Shown here: positions 25,528 to 34,214 of the stretch, piece by piece | Position numbering within the stretch: position 1 is the stretch's first letter | Layout: each line of letters starts with the position of its first letter | Assembly (NCBI GenBank): GCA_015059875.1 | Contig: SUZQ01000008.1 | Location: forward strand, 1-53,148 | Source of the DNA: Rikenellaceae bacterium | GTDB lineage: Bacteria > Bacteroidota > Bacteroidia > Bacteroidales > Rikenellaceae | Reading direction: 5' to 3' | Length of the DNA stretch: 53,148 bases | The notes under the pieces: model-generated | The model's database searches: none | Told to the model about the DNA's origin: nothing | What the model saw: only the letters and a program-made list of their open reading frames with translations | Translations under genes and position numbers: made by a program

Positions 25528-28500
25528 TTATCTCCTTGGTCCCCACCAGCCACCTGATGAAGTGCCGCGATTAACACCCACCGAGCCGGTTGACTCCTTG
25601 TAGTTGTAGTCCGACATCTTGGTTGAGCCCTTCTTGCCGAAGTGGCGGAGGTTATATACAAACTGTACCGAGAAGTAGCGACCAATACAGCTGTTCCATG
25701 CATTCTGCGTATATCCCGAACCTGTAGTGCGGGCAAACGATGTATTCTGATTGAAAATATCGTTCACACCAACCTGCACCTCGCCGCGCTTATTCTTAAA
25801 TACCTTGCAACCGAGATAGAGGTTGCACAATACATAATCCTCGTTATACTTATTCGTAAAGCCGATATACTGCACATACGACACAGCAGCGGTCAAGGTC
25901 AATCGCTTGAGAAATGTCCACTTCAAGTTTCCATTTGCCGAGTGGTTGAAGTAGTCATTCTTTGCAGTCTGTCCGATAGTGTTCCACGCCTGATTGTATG
26001 TTCCGCGCCACGAAATCGTAAAGTCGAGATTCTCCGAAATGTTGCTACCGAGAGTCAGCGATGCGTCATATCCGATATTGTTCGCAAGGTTTGTCTGGTA
26101 GTTGTGATCGATGATATTTTGCAACACATTGCCACTCTCAGGTGTGATGTAGATGGCCGAAGGGATGCGGTTGTACGAAACACCTCCCATAATATTGAGG
26201 TTACACTTCATGAACGACAACGGCACACCGAGTGACACATGGGTACGCACCGAGAAGTAGCCGTCGAGGTTCTCATAAGAGGTGACCTCCTTTGGTGAGT
26301 ACTTATCCTCGCCATTGGTCGGAATATCCTTGTCGCCAAACTTGCCATCCAACTCCGCACCTGTCGTGTTGTTCCAAGTCGAGGTCGAGATGTAGTCCTG
26401 CTGAATCTGCGTGTTGAACATCCACATAAAGGTGATACCCTTATCGACCTTCGAGAGGTTGTAGTGAGCCGAGATGTTGTGTACGAATGCAGGGTTAAGG
26501 TCGGTATTTCCAACGCTGATATATTGAGGATTCGACACATCAAAGATATTCTGCAACTGCGTAACCGAAGGGTTGTCTGCCCACGAACGGAAGAATACAC
26601 GCAGGGTATTCTCCTTGTTGAAGGCTACATTCGCCATTGCGAAGTACATAAAGTTGTTGTAGTGCTTATCAATCTTGTCGCCCTGCTCGCCAACAATATT
26701 ACCTGTCAGCACCGAACGCTGATATTGAAGGTTTGCCACGATACGGTTCTTACCCTTTGTATAGCGGAAGCCTGGGCCTACACGATGTGTCCAGAAACCA
26801 CTTGTATACTCCTGTGTCATATTAGGGTTTGCCACCATATCGCCCCAATCACTGTTGGTGTAGAATGTGTTTTTGTCATTGACCTCATTCTCGTATCTCA
26901 TACGATATTGCAACGAGAACTGTGCCGATTGGCTGATAGGCTCGTTGTAGGTGAGGTTCGCACTTATTCCGTACTCCTCACTTGGGCGATGGATGTATTG
27001 ATAGAGTGGAGAGTAGAGCAGAGAGCTATTTGCCATATCCTGCCACATCTTGCCCTCGCCAAAGTAGTTGTCATATTCGGTCTGGTAGTCCGACGAGCCG
27101 TAAGGAATACCGTTAGCCTCGTTGGCTGCAGTCTTTTGTTTGCGCTCGTTGTTCTGGTAGTTGAAACGACCATCCACCGTGAGAGTTCTGCCCGGCTTTC
27201 CGAGTTTGGTACGCAACTGCAAGAACTCATTGAAGTAGAAGGCGTGCTGCTTGCTCCAACTGTACGAGTTTGCGTATGCCAACGACTGATGAGTCGAGTT
27301 CTCCAACTCCTCGGCATCCCCGTTCTCACCGATGGTATAACCCTCGCTATTCGAGGTTGGATTATTTTGCTGATAGGAGAAGTAGGTACGCGACATCAAC
27401 GATACATTACGCGAAATCTTCCAATCGAGTCGAGCATTGAATCGAGCGTTGTAGTTTATAGTATTTGAAATGCCCTGCTGATACATATATCCGATAGGCA
27501 TTGGTGCCTCGTACCACTTTTCGGTGCGAGAGTTGTTGTCGGTGTCGGTGTGGTTGAAGAACAACGAGCCTTGGAACTTCACATTCTTGCGTCGTCCCCA
27601 CTCGTCGGAGTAGTTTGCACCAATCGAGTTTACGAGCGCAATACCACTCTGTGGACGCACCATATATGAACCTACGCTACGACGCATTCCACGACCTCCG
27701 CCTTGACCTGCGCCACTCACACCGAGAATATCCTCGAACGAGAAGTTCTGCTGATTGACATTGTTGAACAGACCAATCAACGATACTCGCGAATCGCCGT
27801 GGAAGAAGTTTACATTACCTCCCACAATCCACTTGTGTCCCTTTGCCAATTCATCGGTAGAGTTTGGCTCGTAGCCATATCCAGCATACATCTTACCGAA
27901 TTGGCCCTGGCGCATATTCTCCTTTGTGATGATATTGATAGCCTTATATCCCTCGCCATCGTCCATACCAGAGAACTCAGCATTATCGCTCAGTTTGTTG
28001 AACACTTCGATACGATCTACCGCCTCGGCAGGCAGCGACTTGATTGCGGTATTTACATCCTCGCCAAAGAACTCCTTGCCATCGACAAAAATCTTTTTGA
28101 TGGTTTCGCCCTGCGCCTCAACCGTACCGTTGTTGATGTTGATACCCGGCATCTTCTTCAAGAGTCCCTCGACATCGGCATCATTCGATACCTTGAATGC
28201 TCCTGCGCTGTAGCTCAATGTGTCGCCATTCTGCGAAGTGCGTAGAGCCTTTACAGTCTTGACAACTGTCTCGATGCGCTGGGCATCCTCACTCATTATA
28301 AGCTTGCCAAGCGAGAGCGTTGCCCCAGAAAGACGGAACTCTTTGGTCGCATCCTTGTAGCCGATAAAAGTTGCCACGAGAGTGTAGCTGCCATACGACA
28401 ATCCAGGAATTGAAACAAAGCCATTTGCTCCCGAAGTGTAGTACTTCTTATTGTCGGGCTTTGAAGTAGGGTAGACCTCGATTACAGCACCCATAACTCC

Positions 28501-28605
28501 CTGTTTGGTTTGCGAGTCGATAATCGAAAGTGTAACCTTTCCCGTCTGCGCAAAGGCTGTTGCCGCAAAAATAATTGTCGAAAGAAAAACGATTAGACGC
28601 TTCAT
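25528..28605 (-). CDS. outer-membrane beta-barrel protein, TonB-receptor-like
   Basis: This is a 1025-aa protein with its start taken at ATG 28605 (MKRLIVFLSTIIFAATAFAQ), because this gives a clean signal peptide; an in-frame GTG 51 nt upstream does not. Residues about 22-105 are a carboxypeptidase-regulatory-like domain (GYKDATKEFRL). Next comes a plug-like region with KKMPGININNGTVEAQG, DGKEFFGEDV and IEVFNKLSDNAEF, and then a long beta-barrel (about 330-1000) rich in aromatic-ended strands. The C-terminus is GGWWGPRR. It belongs to the outer-membrane beta-barrel group related to TonB-dependent receptors, but no SusD partner is adjacent. The upstream LytTR pair may regulate it. Confidence 0.88.
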   Translation of the reverse strand: MKRLIVFLSTIIFAATAFAQTGKVTLSIIDSQTKQGVMGAVIEVYPTSKPDNKKYYTSGANGFVSIPGLSYGSYTLVATFIGYKDATKEFRLSGATLSLGKLIMSEDAQRIETVVKTVKALRTSQNGDTLSYSAGAFKVSNDADVEGLLKKMPGININNGTVEAQGETIKKIFVDGKEFFGEDVNTAIKSLPAEAVDRIEVFNKLSDNAEFSGMDDGEGYKAINIITKENMRQGQFGKMYAGYGYEPNSTDELAKGHKWIVGGNVNFFHGDSRVSLIGLFNNVNQQNFSFEDILGVSGAGQGGGRGMRRSVGSYMVRPQSGIALVNSIGANYSDEWGRRKNVKFQGSLFFNHTDTDNNSRTEKWYEAPMPIGYMYQQGISNTINYNARFNARLDWKISRNVSLMSRTYFSYQQNNPTSNSEGYTIGENGDAEELENSTHQSLAYANSYSWSKQHAFYFNEFLQLRTKLGKPGRTLTVDGRFNYQNNERKQKTAANEANGIPYGSSDYQTEYDNYFGEGKMWQDMANSSLLYSPLYQYIHRPSEEYGISANLTYNEPISQSAQFSLQYRMRYENEVNDKNTFYTNSDWGDMVANPNMTQEYTSGFWTHRVGPGFRYTKGKNRIVANLQYQRSVLTGNIVGEQGDKIDKHYNNFMYFAMANVAFNKENTLRVFFRSWADNPSVTQLQNIFDVSNPQYISVGNTDLNPAFVHNISAHYNLSKVDKGITFMWMFNTQIQQDYISTSTWNNTTGAELDGKFGDKDIPTNGEDKYSPKEVTSYENLDGYFSVRTHVSLGVPLSFMKCNLNIMGGVSYNRIPSAIYITPESGNVLQNIIDHNYQTNLANNIGYDASLTLGSNISENLDFTISWRGTYNQAWNTIGQTAKNDYFNHSANGNLKWTFLKRLTLTAAVSYVQYIGFTNKYNEDYVLCNLYLGCKVFKNKRGEVQVGVNDIFNQNTSFARTTGSGYTQNAWNSCIGRYFSVQFVYNLRHFGKKGSTKMSDYNYKESTGSVGVNRGTSSGGWWGPRR

Positions 28606-28676
28606 TATAGTTTTATTTTCTTGTTCGCAGTTAAAGTTGTTTTCGGACAAAGCCACCGCTTTGCCTCAAATTTTTG

Positions 28677-28706
28677 CAAAGGTAATGAATATAATTCATT
28701 ATATTC
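28677..28706 (-). promoter_or_regulatory. promoter with palindromic operator candidate
   Basis: The minus strand has TACCTTTG (28677-28684), a perfect -7 box. Immediately upstream, in the spacer region, lies a perfect 9-bp inverted repeat with a 2-nt centre (GAATATAAT tc ATTATATTC, 28687-28706). A protein bound there would overlap RNA polymerase. It controls the outer-membrane protein gene if real. Confidence 0.5.
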
Positions 28707-28813
28707 ACACAAAAACGATGAATCGCCATAAAATCAGGGGTGAAATGGCTGAAATATGGTGTCATCTGTGAAAAATCATCTTAAACTTGCGCTTAAAGTG
28801 GAGCAGATAGCAA

Positions 28814-29569
28814 CTATTGTTGTGTCAGCCAGCTCTTAAATTCGTGAACTCGCGCCTTCGGAATTATGATGCGCTCTGGAGTTTCGAGCGAGAGATTTAC
28901 TGTCAAGCGGCTTCCAAACCACACCGAGATATCTTTTACAGCCTTACGCGATATGATAAACTGGCGATTTGCACGGAAGAAATCTGCACTCGGCAACTTG
29001 CTTTGCAGGGATTCGAGCGTCATATCTATTTGATACCTCTCTCCGTTATGGCAGTATGCCGACACACGCTCCTCGAAGGTGTGCAAGAAGGCGATGTCGT
29101 TGTTGTGCAGCGGGATAATCTTATCGCGGAAATGGACAAGAAAAACCTGCTGTTCGGGCTGACCTGCTTGTGCAACGCTCCTTACTCGGGAGGTGTAGTC
29201 CTTGGTATCAACCGAGGTCAGCCGTTGCCACTTGTCGATGGCGCGACGGACACCCTCCTCGTTTATTGGCTTGAGCAGATAGTCAATGCTATTCACCTTG
29301 AACGCCTCGATTGCATATTGGTCGTAGGCGGTTGTGAAGATAATAGGAGTCTCGACATCTACGCTGTCGAAGATACGAAACGAAGCACCATCTGCAAGGT
29401 GAATATCCATAAATACAAGGTCGATTTGAGGCTTCGAGTTGAAGAACTCGACGCACTCAACAACAGTGTCTATGGTGGCTACGACCTCCACATTTGGTGA
29501 CACTTTTCGCAATATGGCAGAGAGGTTATGCGCAGCTGCGGTTTCATCCTCTATAATAACTACTCGCAT
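28814..29569 (-). CDS. LytTR-type response regulator
   Basis: This 251-aa protein has a receiver domain (residues 1-120: acidic EDE at 7-9, phosphoacceptor Asp55 in VFMDIHLADG, Lys in YLLKP) and a LytTR DNA-binding domain (about 145-250: HNNDIAFLHTFEERVSAY, RANRQFIIS). LytTR regulators bind short direct repeats upstream of targets. It lies 15 nt downstream of its histidine kinase. Its nearest possible target is the outer-membrane protein gene that follows. Confidence 0.95.
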   Translation of the reverse strand: MRVVIIEDETAAAHNLSAILRKVSPNVEVVATIDTVVECVEFFNSKPQIDLVFMDIHLADGASFRIFDSVDVETPIIFTTAYDQYAIEAFKVNSIDYLLKPINEEGVRRAIDKWQRLTSVDTKDYTSRVRSVAQAGQPEQQVFLVHFRDKIIPLHNNDIAFLHTFEERVSAYCHNGERYQIDMTLESLQSKLPSADFFRANRQFIISRKAVKDISVWFGSRLTVNLSLETPERIIIPKARVHEFKSWLTQQ

Positions 29570-29584
29570 AGGCAGAAAGGATTC

Positions 29585-30916
29585 TTATTCGTTTGGTTTT
29601 TCGAGAGGCAGTCGTACTGCAAACTCCTTTTCGTTATCAATAATTTCAATTTCGCGATTGAGCAAAAGTTGGTAGCGGCTATTGAGATTCGATAGCCCTA
29701 AACCCGTACCTGGATTTGGCTCAAGCATTGGTCGTTTCTCGTTCGCAACCACCAAGAAGCCATCCTCGGTGTAGATGTGTACGCGGAAGAGTCGTTTGCT
29801 GCTTATCGTATTGTGTTTTACAGCGTTACCGATAAGAGGCTGCAACGAGATTGGAGGCAGCTTATAGTTGAGATACCTCTCTTCGATATCGAAATCGAAC
29901 TTGATTTTTTCGGAGTATCGAATCTTGAATAGATAGCTGTATGCTTCAGCGAATTTCATCTCTTCGCGTAGCGTTGTGAAGGATACGCTTGCGCTATTTT
30001 GCGAGAGGTAGCGGAAGGTGTAGGATAGCTGGTCTATATATTTCAGAGCGCGCTCCTCGTCCTTTTCGCGCACCAACATCGAGAGCGACGACAACGAGTT
30101 GAAAAGAAAGTGAGGATTAATCTGACTCGCCAGCATATTGTACTTTGTGGTGAGGTTCTCGCTGCGAAGCATCTCGTTTTCGAGAGATATCTGCTGCTCT
30201 CGGTGCATAAGCGTATATATTCGAGAGTAGAGAATTACTACGGCTAACATAAATATCCCCTTCAATACCACCACGAACTCCACAATCTGACGGCTCTTGT
30301 AGACTGGAATGACCTCTCCTGAGTGCATTAAAGGCACGGGGGAGATAAAGTATGTACCGAACGCTATCAGTACGCATACGGCAGAGCGTAAAACAAATTG
30401 TTGCCAAGTGGCGTCACGCCCTTTCGAGTTCATTATGAGAAGCAGAACGAAAGCGAGAATAAAGTAGAAGACGAATTGATACAACACAACATGCCACTGC
30501 TCAGAGCCTCGATACAATGCCCCGTAGTCATACTTTTCGTCGTTGCGTTCCAGGATACGACGCATGATGAGATGCTCTGCCTCTATATACTTCTGTTGCG
30601 AAGCCTCTACACGGAGTTTGTCATCCTGCATCAGACCGAGCCAATGCACCTTTTGACGATCTATATATACACTATCGCCTTTGTCAGTTACGATATAGCC
30701 AAAACCGTCACCCGATATTGAGAGTTTTCCCGTAATCTCTACAATTACGCGATTATCTCTCGCCCTCGAATTGTGGCGTTGTCCCATCTCGGATTGATTG
30801 GCTACGAGCAATAACAGGTATGAGAAGTTACATACAAGGCTGATAACCACAGCAACAAATATGTAACCCAAATAGGCGTTGCTCGTGCTACACTGACATT
30901 TGCGACCTTTAATCAT
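29585..30916 (-). CDS. LytS/YehU-type sensor histidine kinase
   Basis: This 443-aa protein has a TM segment at residues 17-40, an extracytoplasmic domain to about 140 (with an S1/OB-like GKLSISGDGFGYIVTDKGDS stretch), then three more TM segments (142-232). Next are a linker helix and a His_kinase domain with NPHFLFNSL (phosphoacceptor His269) and an ATPase part with GNAVKHN and GTGLGLSN. It is paired with the LytTR regulator downstream. The gene begins 20 nt after the gamma carbonic anhydrase gene. Confidence 0.93.
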   Translation of the reverse strand: MIKGRKCQCSTSNAYLGYIFVAVVISLVCNFSYLLLLVANQSEMGQRHNSRARDNRVIVEITGKLSISGDGFGYIVTDKGDSVYIDRQKVHWLGLMQDDKLRVEASQQKYIEAEHLIMRRILERNDEKYDYGALYRGSEQWHVVLYQFVFYFILAFVLLLIMNSKGRDATWQQFVLRSAVCVLIAFGTYFISPVPLMHSGEVIPVYKSRQIVEFVVVLKGIFMLAVVILYSRIYTLMHREQQISLENEMLRSENLTTKYNMLASQINPHFLFNSLSSLSMLVREKDEERALKYIDQLSYTFRYLSQNSASVSFTTLREEMKFAEAYSYLFKIRYSEKIKFDFDIEERYLNYKLPPISLQPLIGNAVKHNTISSKRLFRVHIYTEDGFLVVANEKRPMLEPNPGTGLGLSNLNSRYQLLLNREIEIIDNEKEFAVRLPLEKPNE

Positions 30917-30936
30917 CTTTTTTTTGAGTGTTTGAA

Positions 30937-31470
30937 TTACTTATCCTCTTCGTACCACGAAGCGTAGAGCTGGTAGTCGTTTGCAATGCGCTTGATAATC
31001 TGCTCGCGCTGCTCTGGAGTTACCTCCTTGACCTTTTTTGCAGGAACACCAGCATAAACTGAGTTTGGCTCCAACTTTGAGTCGGAGAGTACCAATGCAT
31101 TTGCAGCAATGATACAACCCGATGCCACTACGGCATTGTCGAGAATAGTTGAACCCATACCGATAAGGCAGTTATCCTCGATTATTGCGCCGTGAATCGT
31201 GGCGTTGTGACCTACCGATACATCGTTGCCGATATGCGTCTGCGAAGGCTTTGGCGACTTGTCGTAGAGCGTATGGATAACTGTTCCATCTTGGATATTT
31301 GTGCGGTCGCCGATGGTGATTTTGTTTACATCGCCACGCAACACCACATTGTACCAAATCGACGAATCATTACCCACCGTAACATCGCCAATCAACACCG
31401 CCGTTTCGGCTACAAAAGTTCCCTCGCCAACTTGCGGAGTAGTCCCCCTAACAGATTTAATGTATGCCAT
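30937..31470 (-). CDS. gamma carbonic anhydrase family protein
   Basis: This 177-aa left-handed beta-helix protein is built of hexapeptide repeats (AVLIGD, VTVGND, ITIGDR). The three metal-ligand histidines of the family are present: His66 (VIHTLYD), His88 (VGHNA) and His93 (TIHG). The C-terminal helix AKKVKEVTPEQ is also typical. Members are trimeric and are either carbonic anhydrases or related non-catalytic proteins. The start codon lies behind a heptamer array ending in GCAAAAAC. Confidence 0.92.
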   Translation of the reverse strand: MAYIKSVRGTTPQVGEGTFVAETAVLIGDVTVGNDSSIWYNVVLRGDVNKITIGDRTNIQDGTVIHTLYDKSPKPSQTHIGNDVSVGHNATIHGAIIEDNCLIGMGSTILDNAVVASGCIIAANALVLSDSKLEPNSVYAGVPAKKVKEVTPEQREQIIKRIANDYQLYASWYEEDK

Positions 31471-31484
31471 ATATTTTTGTTTTT

Positions 31485-31562
31485 GCTATTAGCCATTAGC
31501 TATTAGCCATTAGCCGTTAGCCATTAGCTAATTTTTAATTCTCAATTCTCAATTCTCAATTT
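31485..31562. repeat. heptamer arrays (ATTAGCC and AATTCTC)
   Basis: About seven units of CCATTAG/CTATTAG (31487-31530) are followed by TTTTT and four units of CAATTCT. They fill the gap between the gamma carbonic anhydrase and GH13 genes and reach into the 3' end of the latter (stop at 31549). On the minus strand the array ends in GCAAAAACAAAAAT just before the ATG at 31470. Confidence 0.85.
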
Positions 31563-33237
31563 TGTATATCGCCACACTTACAGGCTTCATCTTGAAGGTG
31601 TGCCCCTCGTTTGAGGTCTTGCACTTTGTGAGTTTAGGGTTGTTGCCATAGACCCACTCTGCCCTCTTGCCAAGCGGTGCGATAGAGCCACTGACCTCAC
31701 GATCGGCAGGGTTGAATACCACTACATACTTCTCCTCGCCCAATGTACGCGCATAAATCATAGGGTATGGGTTATCCATATCGCCAACATATTTCCACTC
31801 GCCCTCTACACCAAGTGCAGGGGTTTTGGCACGCAAAGCCAACAAACCTTTGACATACGAGAGTACCGAGTTAGGGTTGCTCTCCTGTTCCGCCACATTC
31901 GGGAACGAGAAGGCGTTATCGACAGGGAGGTAGAGTTTCGAGGCATCTTCGACAGTCGAGAAACCGGCATTGCGCTCGGTACTCCACTGCATCGGTGTGC
32001 GACAAGCCGAACGGTTACGCGATGAGACGCTGCCCTCTTTGGCGGGTGCATATTCGAGGTTGCGCATACCAATCTCCTCACCATAATATACGATAGGAGG
32101 GGTAGGGAGTGTGAGGAATAGGGTGATTGCCACCTTCTGCTCCTCTGGGGTATTGCGGTTCATTCGTGTCAATCGCCAAATATCGTGGCTACAAGTAGGC
32201 ATCGAAGCGTAGCCTCCAAGTGCGCGGTAGTCGTTGTATATTTGGGTGTACAACTCCATCGCCTTACGAATCTTACCCTCGCCCTTTGGGTTGAAGTAGC
32301 AAGTTGTAGGCACCATCTTGTCGCTTGTCTCGCATACCAACGGGCGATAGACCTTGCCGCCAATTCCGTTATGGATAAGGAGGTCGATGTTGAATCCTGC
32401 CGAGATGGATTGTTTAGGGTTGGACCACTCGGACAACATAATGTTGTTCGGATACTTTGTGTTGTACCACTCGAAAATATTTCTCCACAGGCGTTGTACT
32501 CCGTCGCGATTTTTGTTGTCGCCCTTTACAAGCGATTGCGCCATATCTACGCGGAAACCATCGGCTCCCATATCGCACCAATAGGCGATAATCCTCTTTA
32601 ACTCCTCGCGTACAGCCTTTGGTCCCGGTGCATCGTAAGCCTGCTCCCAACTGTTTGCGGGATTGGGGTTGTAGTAGCCGTAGTTCAGCGCAGGCTGAAT
32701 AGGGAAGAAGTTACTCAAATAGATGCCGTTGCGAGGGTGATTGTTATATACCCAACGCTTGCCCGGTAGTGGCATATCCTGTCCTTCGGTCCAGATGTAA
32801 TAGTCGGAATACTCATTACGCTCCGCCTTCAACGACTCCTTAAACCACGGGTGTTTATCCGAGGTGTGTCCTGCCACGAGATCGAGCAATACTTTGATGC
32901 CTTTTGCGTGTGCGGTATCGAAGAGTCGTTTCAAATCCTCGTTGGTGCCGAAGCGTGGATCGACCTTGTAAAAGTCTATAACATCATATCCGCCATCTTC
33001 CCAACCACTAACGAAGCAAGGCGAGAGCCAAATGCAGTTGAATCCGACACTCTTGATATAGTCCAGTTTCGAGCAGATACCATTGATGTCGCCCATTCCA
33101 TCGCCATTCGAGTCCATATAGGTCGATGGGTAGATATGGTAGATTGCCGCCTTCTTGAGCCATTCGGGTTGCTCCTTAGCCGAAAGTGTTAAAGTAGCGA
33201 ATAGTGTCGCAATGATAAGAAAAAATCGTTGTTTCAT
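31549..33237 (-). CDS. secreted GH13 alpha-amylase-family enzyme
   Basis: This 562-aa enzyme has a signal peptide (cleavage near LSA, residues 18-20). The GH13 barrel starts AAIYHIYPSTYMDSNGDGMGD. Catalytic residues: nucleophile Asp231 (GFRVDMA), acid/base Glu270 (LSEW) and transition-state Asp352 (CSHD). The C-terminal beta domain ends in VSVAIYKIEN. It hydrolyses alpha-glucosidic bonds; the overall pattern resembles oligo-glucosidase/alpha-amylase subfamilies, but specificity cannot be fixed. A signal peptide places it in the periplasm or outside. No susCD genes are adjacent. Confidence 0.9.
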   Translation of the reverse strand: MKQRFFLIIATLFATLTLSAKEQPEWLKKAAIYHIYPSTYMDSNGDGMGDINGICSKLDYIKSVGFNCIWLSPCFVSGWEDGGYDVIDFYKVDPRFGTNEDLKRLFDTAHAKGIKVLLDLVAGHTSDKHPWFKESLKAERNEYSDYYIWTEGQDMPLPGKRWVYNNHPRNGIYLSNFFPIQPALNYGYYNPNPANSWEQAYDAPGPKAVREELKRIIAYWCDMGADGFRVDMAQSLVKGDNKNRDGVQRLWRNIFEWYNTKYPNNIMLSEWSNPKQSISAGFNIDLLIHNGIGGKVYRPLVCETSDKMVPTTCYFNPKGEGKIRKAMELYTQIYNDYRALGGYASMPTCSHDIWRLTRMNRNTPEEQKVAITLFLTLPTPPIVYYGEEIGMRNLEYAPAKEGSVSSRNRSACRTPMQWSTERNAGFSTVEDASKLYLPVDNAFSFPNVAEQESNPNSVLSYVKGLLALRAKTPALGVEGEWKYVGDMDNPYPMIYARTLGEEKYVVVFNPADREVSGSIAPLGKRAEWVYGNNPKLTKCKTSNEGHTFKMKPVSVAIYKIEN

Positions 33238-33249
33238 AGTGCTAATTTT

Positions 33250-33323
33250 TTGCCATTGGCCATTAGCTAATTTTTAATTCTCAATTCTCAATTCTCAATT
33301 CTCAATTCTCAATTTGCAATAGC
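33250..33323. repeat. heptamer arrays (CCATTAG and AATTCTC)
   Basis: GCCATTGGCCATTAGC is followed by TTTTT and about five CAATTCT units, the same series as at 31485-31562, again between two minus-strand genes. On the minus strand the last unit before the GH13 start codon is GGCAAAAAATTAGC. Confidence 0.85.
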
Positions 33324-33327
33324 CGCA

Positions 33328-34095
33328 CTATTGTTTCGCCTCTTGCCAATACTGCTCCATTTCGTCGAGCGAAGCCTCGCTAACCATCTTGCCCTGCTCG
33401 GCAATGCGCTTTTCGAGGTGGTTGAAACGCTCGATAAACTTCTTGTTTGTGCGCTCTAAGGCGTTTTCAGGATCGATGCCACTCTTGCGGCAGGCGTTGA
33501 TAAGGGCAAAGAACAAGTCGCCAAATTCCGCCTCCAAGTTGTCCTGGTTGCCACTCTGCATCTCCGCCTCTACCTCGCGAATCTCCTCGTGAACCTTATC
33601 CCACACCTCGCTTGCTGAGTTCCAATCGAAGCCTACGGCGGCAGCCTTCTCGCTGATGCGGAACGCCTTTACCATTGCGGGCAACGAACGCGGTACACCT
33701 CCGAGAACGCCACTCTTGCGAGCCTTCTTGCGGAGCTTTAACGCCTCCCAATTCTGCTTTACCTCTTCGGGCGATTCCGCCAATACATCGCCATAGACAT
33801 GCGGATGGCGGTAGATGAGTTTGTCGCACACACCGTTTGCAACATCCGCCAAGTCGAATACGCCCTGCTCCTCGCCTATCTTCGAGTAGAATACTATGTG
33901 CAAAAATAGGTCGCCCAACTCCTCTTTGATACCCTCCATATCGTCAGCGGTGATAGCATCCGCCAACTCGAAGGTCTCCTCGATGGTGTTGTTGCGCAAC
34001 GAGTGAATAGTCTGTTCTCTATCCCACGGACACTCCACACGCAGGCGATTCATTACCTCGATAAGTCGTGCTGTAGCCTCTAATTTTTTATCCAT
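33328..34095 (-). CDS. mazG: nucleoside triphosphate pyrophosphohydrolase MazG
   Basis: This 255-aa cytoplasmic enzyme hydrolyses NTPs to NMP and pyrophosphate, a housecleaning function. It has two MazG-type units. The first is CPWDREQTIHSL...EETFELADAI...EELGDLFLHIVFYS with the EExxE and ExxD metal motifs. The second, beginning near FDWNSASEVWDKVHEEIREVEAE, has AEFGDLFFALIN. Length agrees with full-length MazG (about 260). Confidence 0.94.
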   Translation of the reverse strand: MDKKLEATARLIEVMNRLRVECPWDREQTIHSLRNNTIEETFELADAITADDMEGIKEELGDLFLHIVFYSKIGEEQGVFDLADVANGVCDKLIYRHPHVYGDVLAESPEEVKQNWEALKLRKKARKSGVLGGVPRSLPAMVKAFRISEKAAAVGFDWNSASEVWDKVHEEIREVEAEMQSGNQDNLEAEFGDLFFALINACRKSGIDPENALERTNKKFIERFNHLEKRIAEQGKMVSEASLDEMEQYWQEAKQ

Positions 34096-34147
34096 AAACT
34101 TTTATTTGTGTTCACCATTAGCCTATGACTCTCGGCTATAATTTGTG

Positions 34148-34155
34148 CAAAATTA
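34148..34155 (-). promoter_or_regulatory. candidate promoter (-7 box) of mazG
   Basis: The minus strand reads TAATTTTG, 53 nt before the mazG ATG; no clear -33 box. Confidence 0.4.
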
Positions 34156-34214
34156 GTAAAAATCTCCTCTCGACAGTGCGCCCTTTTTGCGAAATGGCAA
34201 AATATGGGGTTAAG

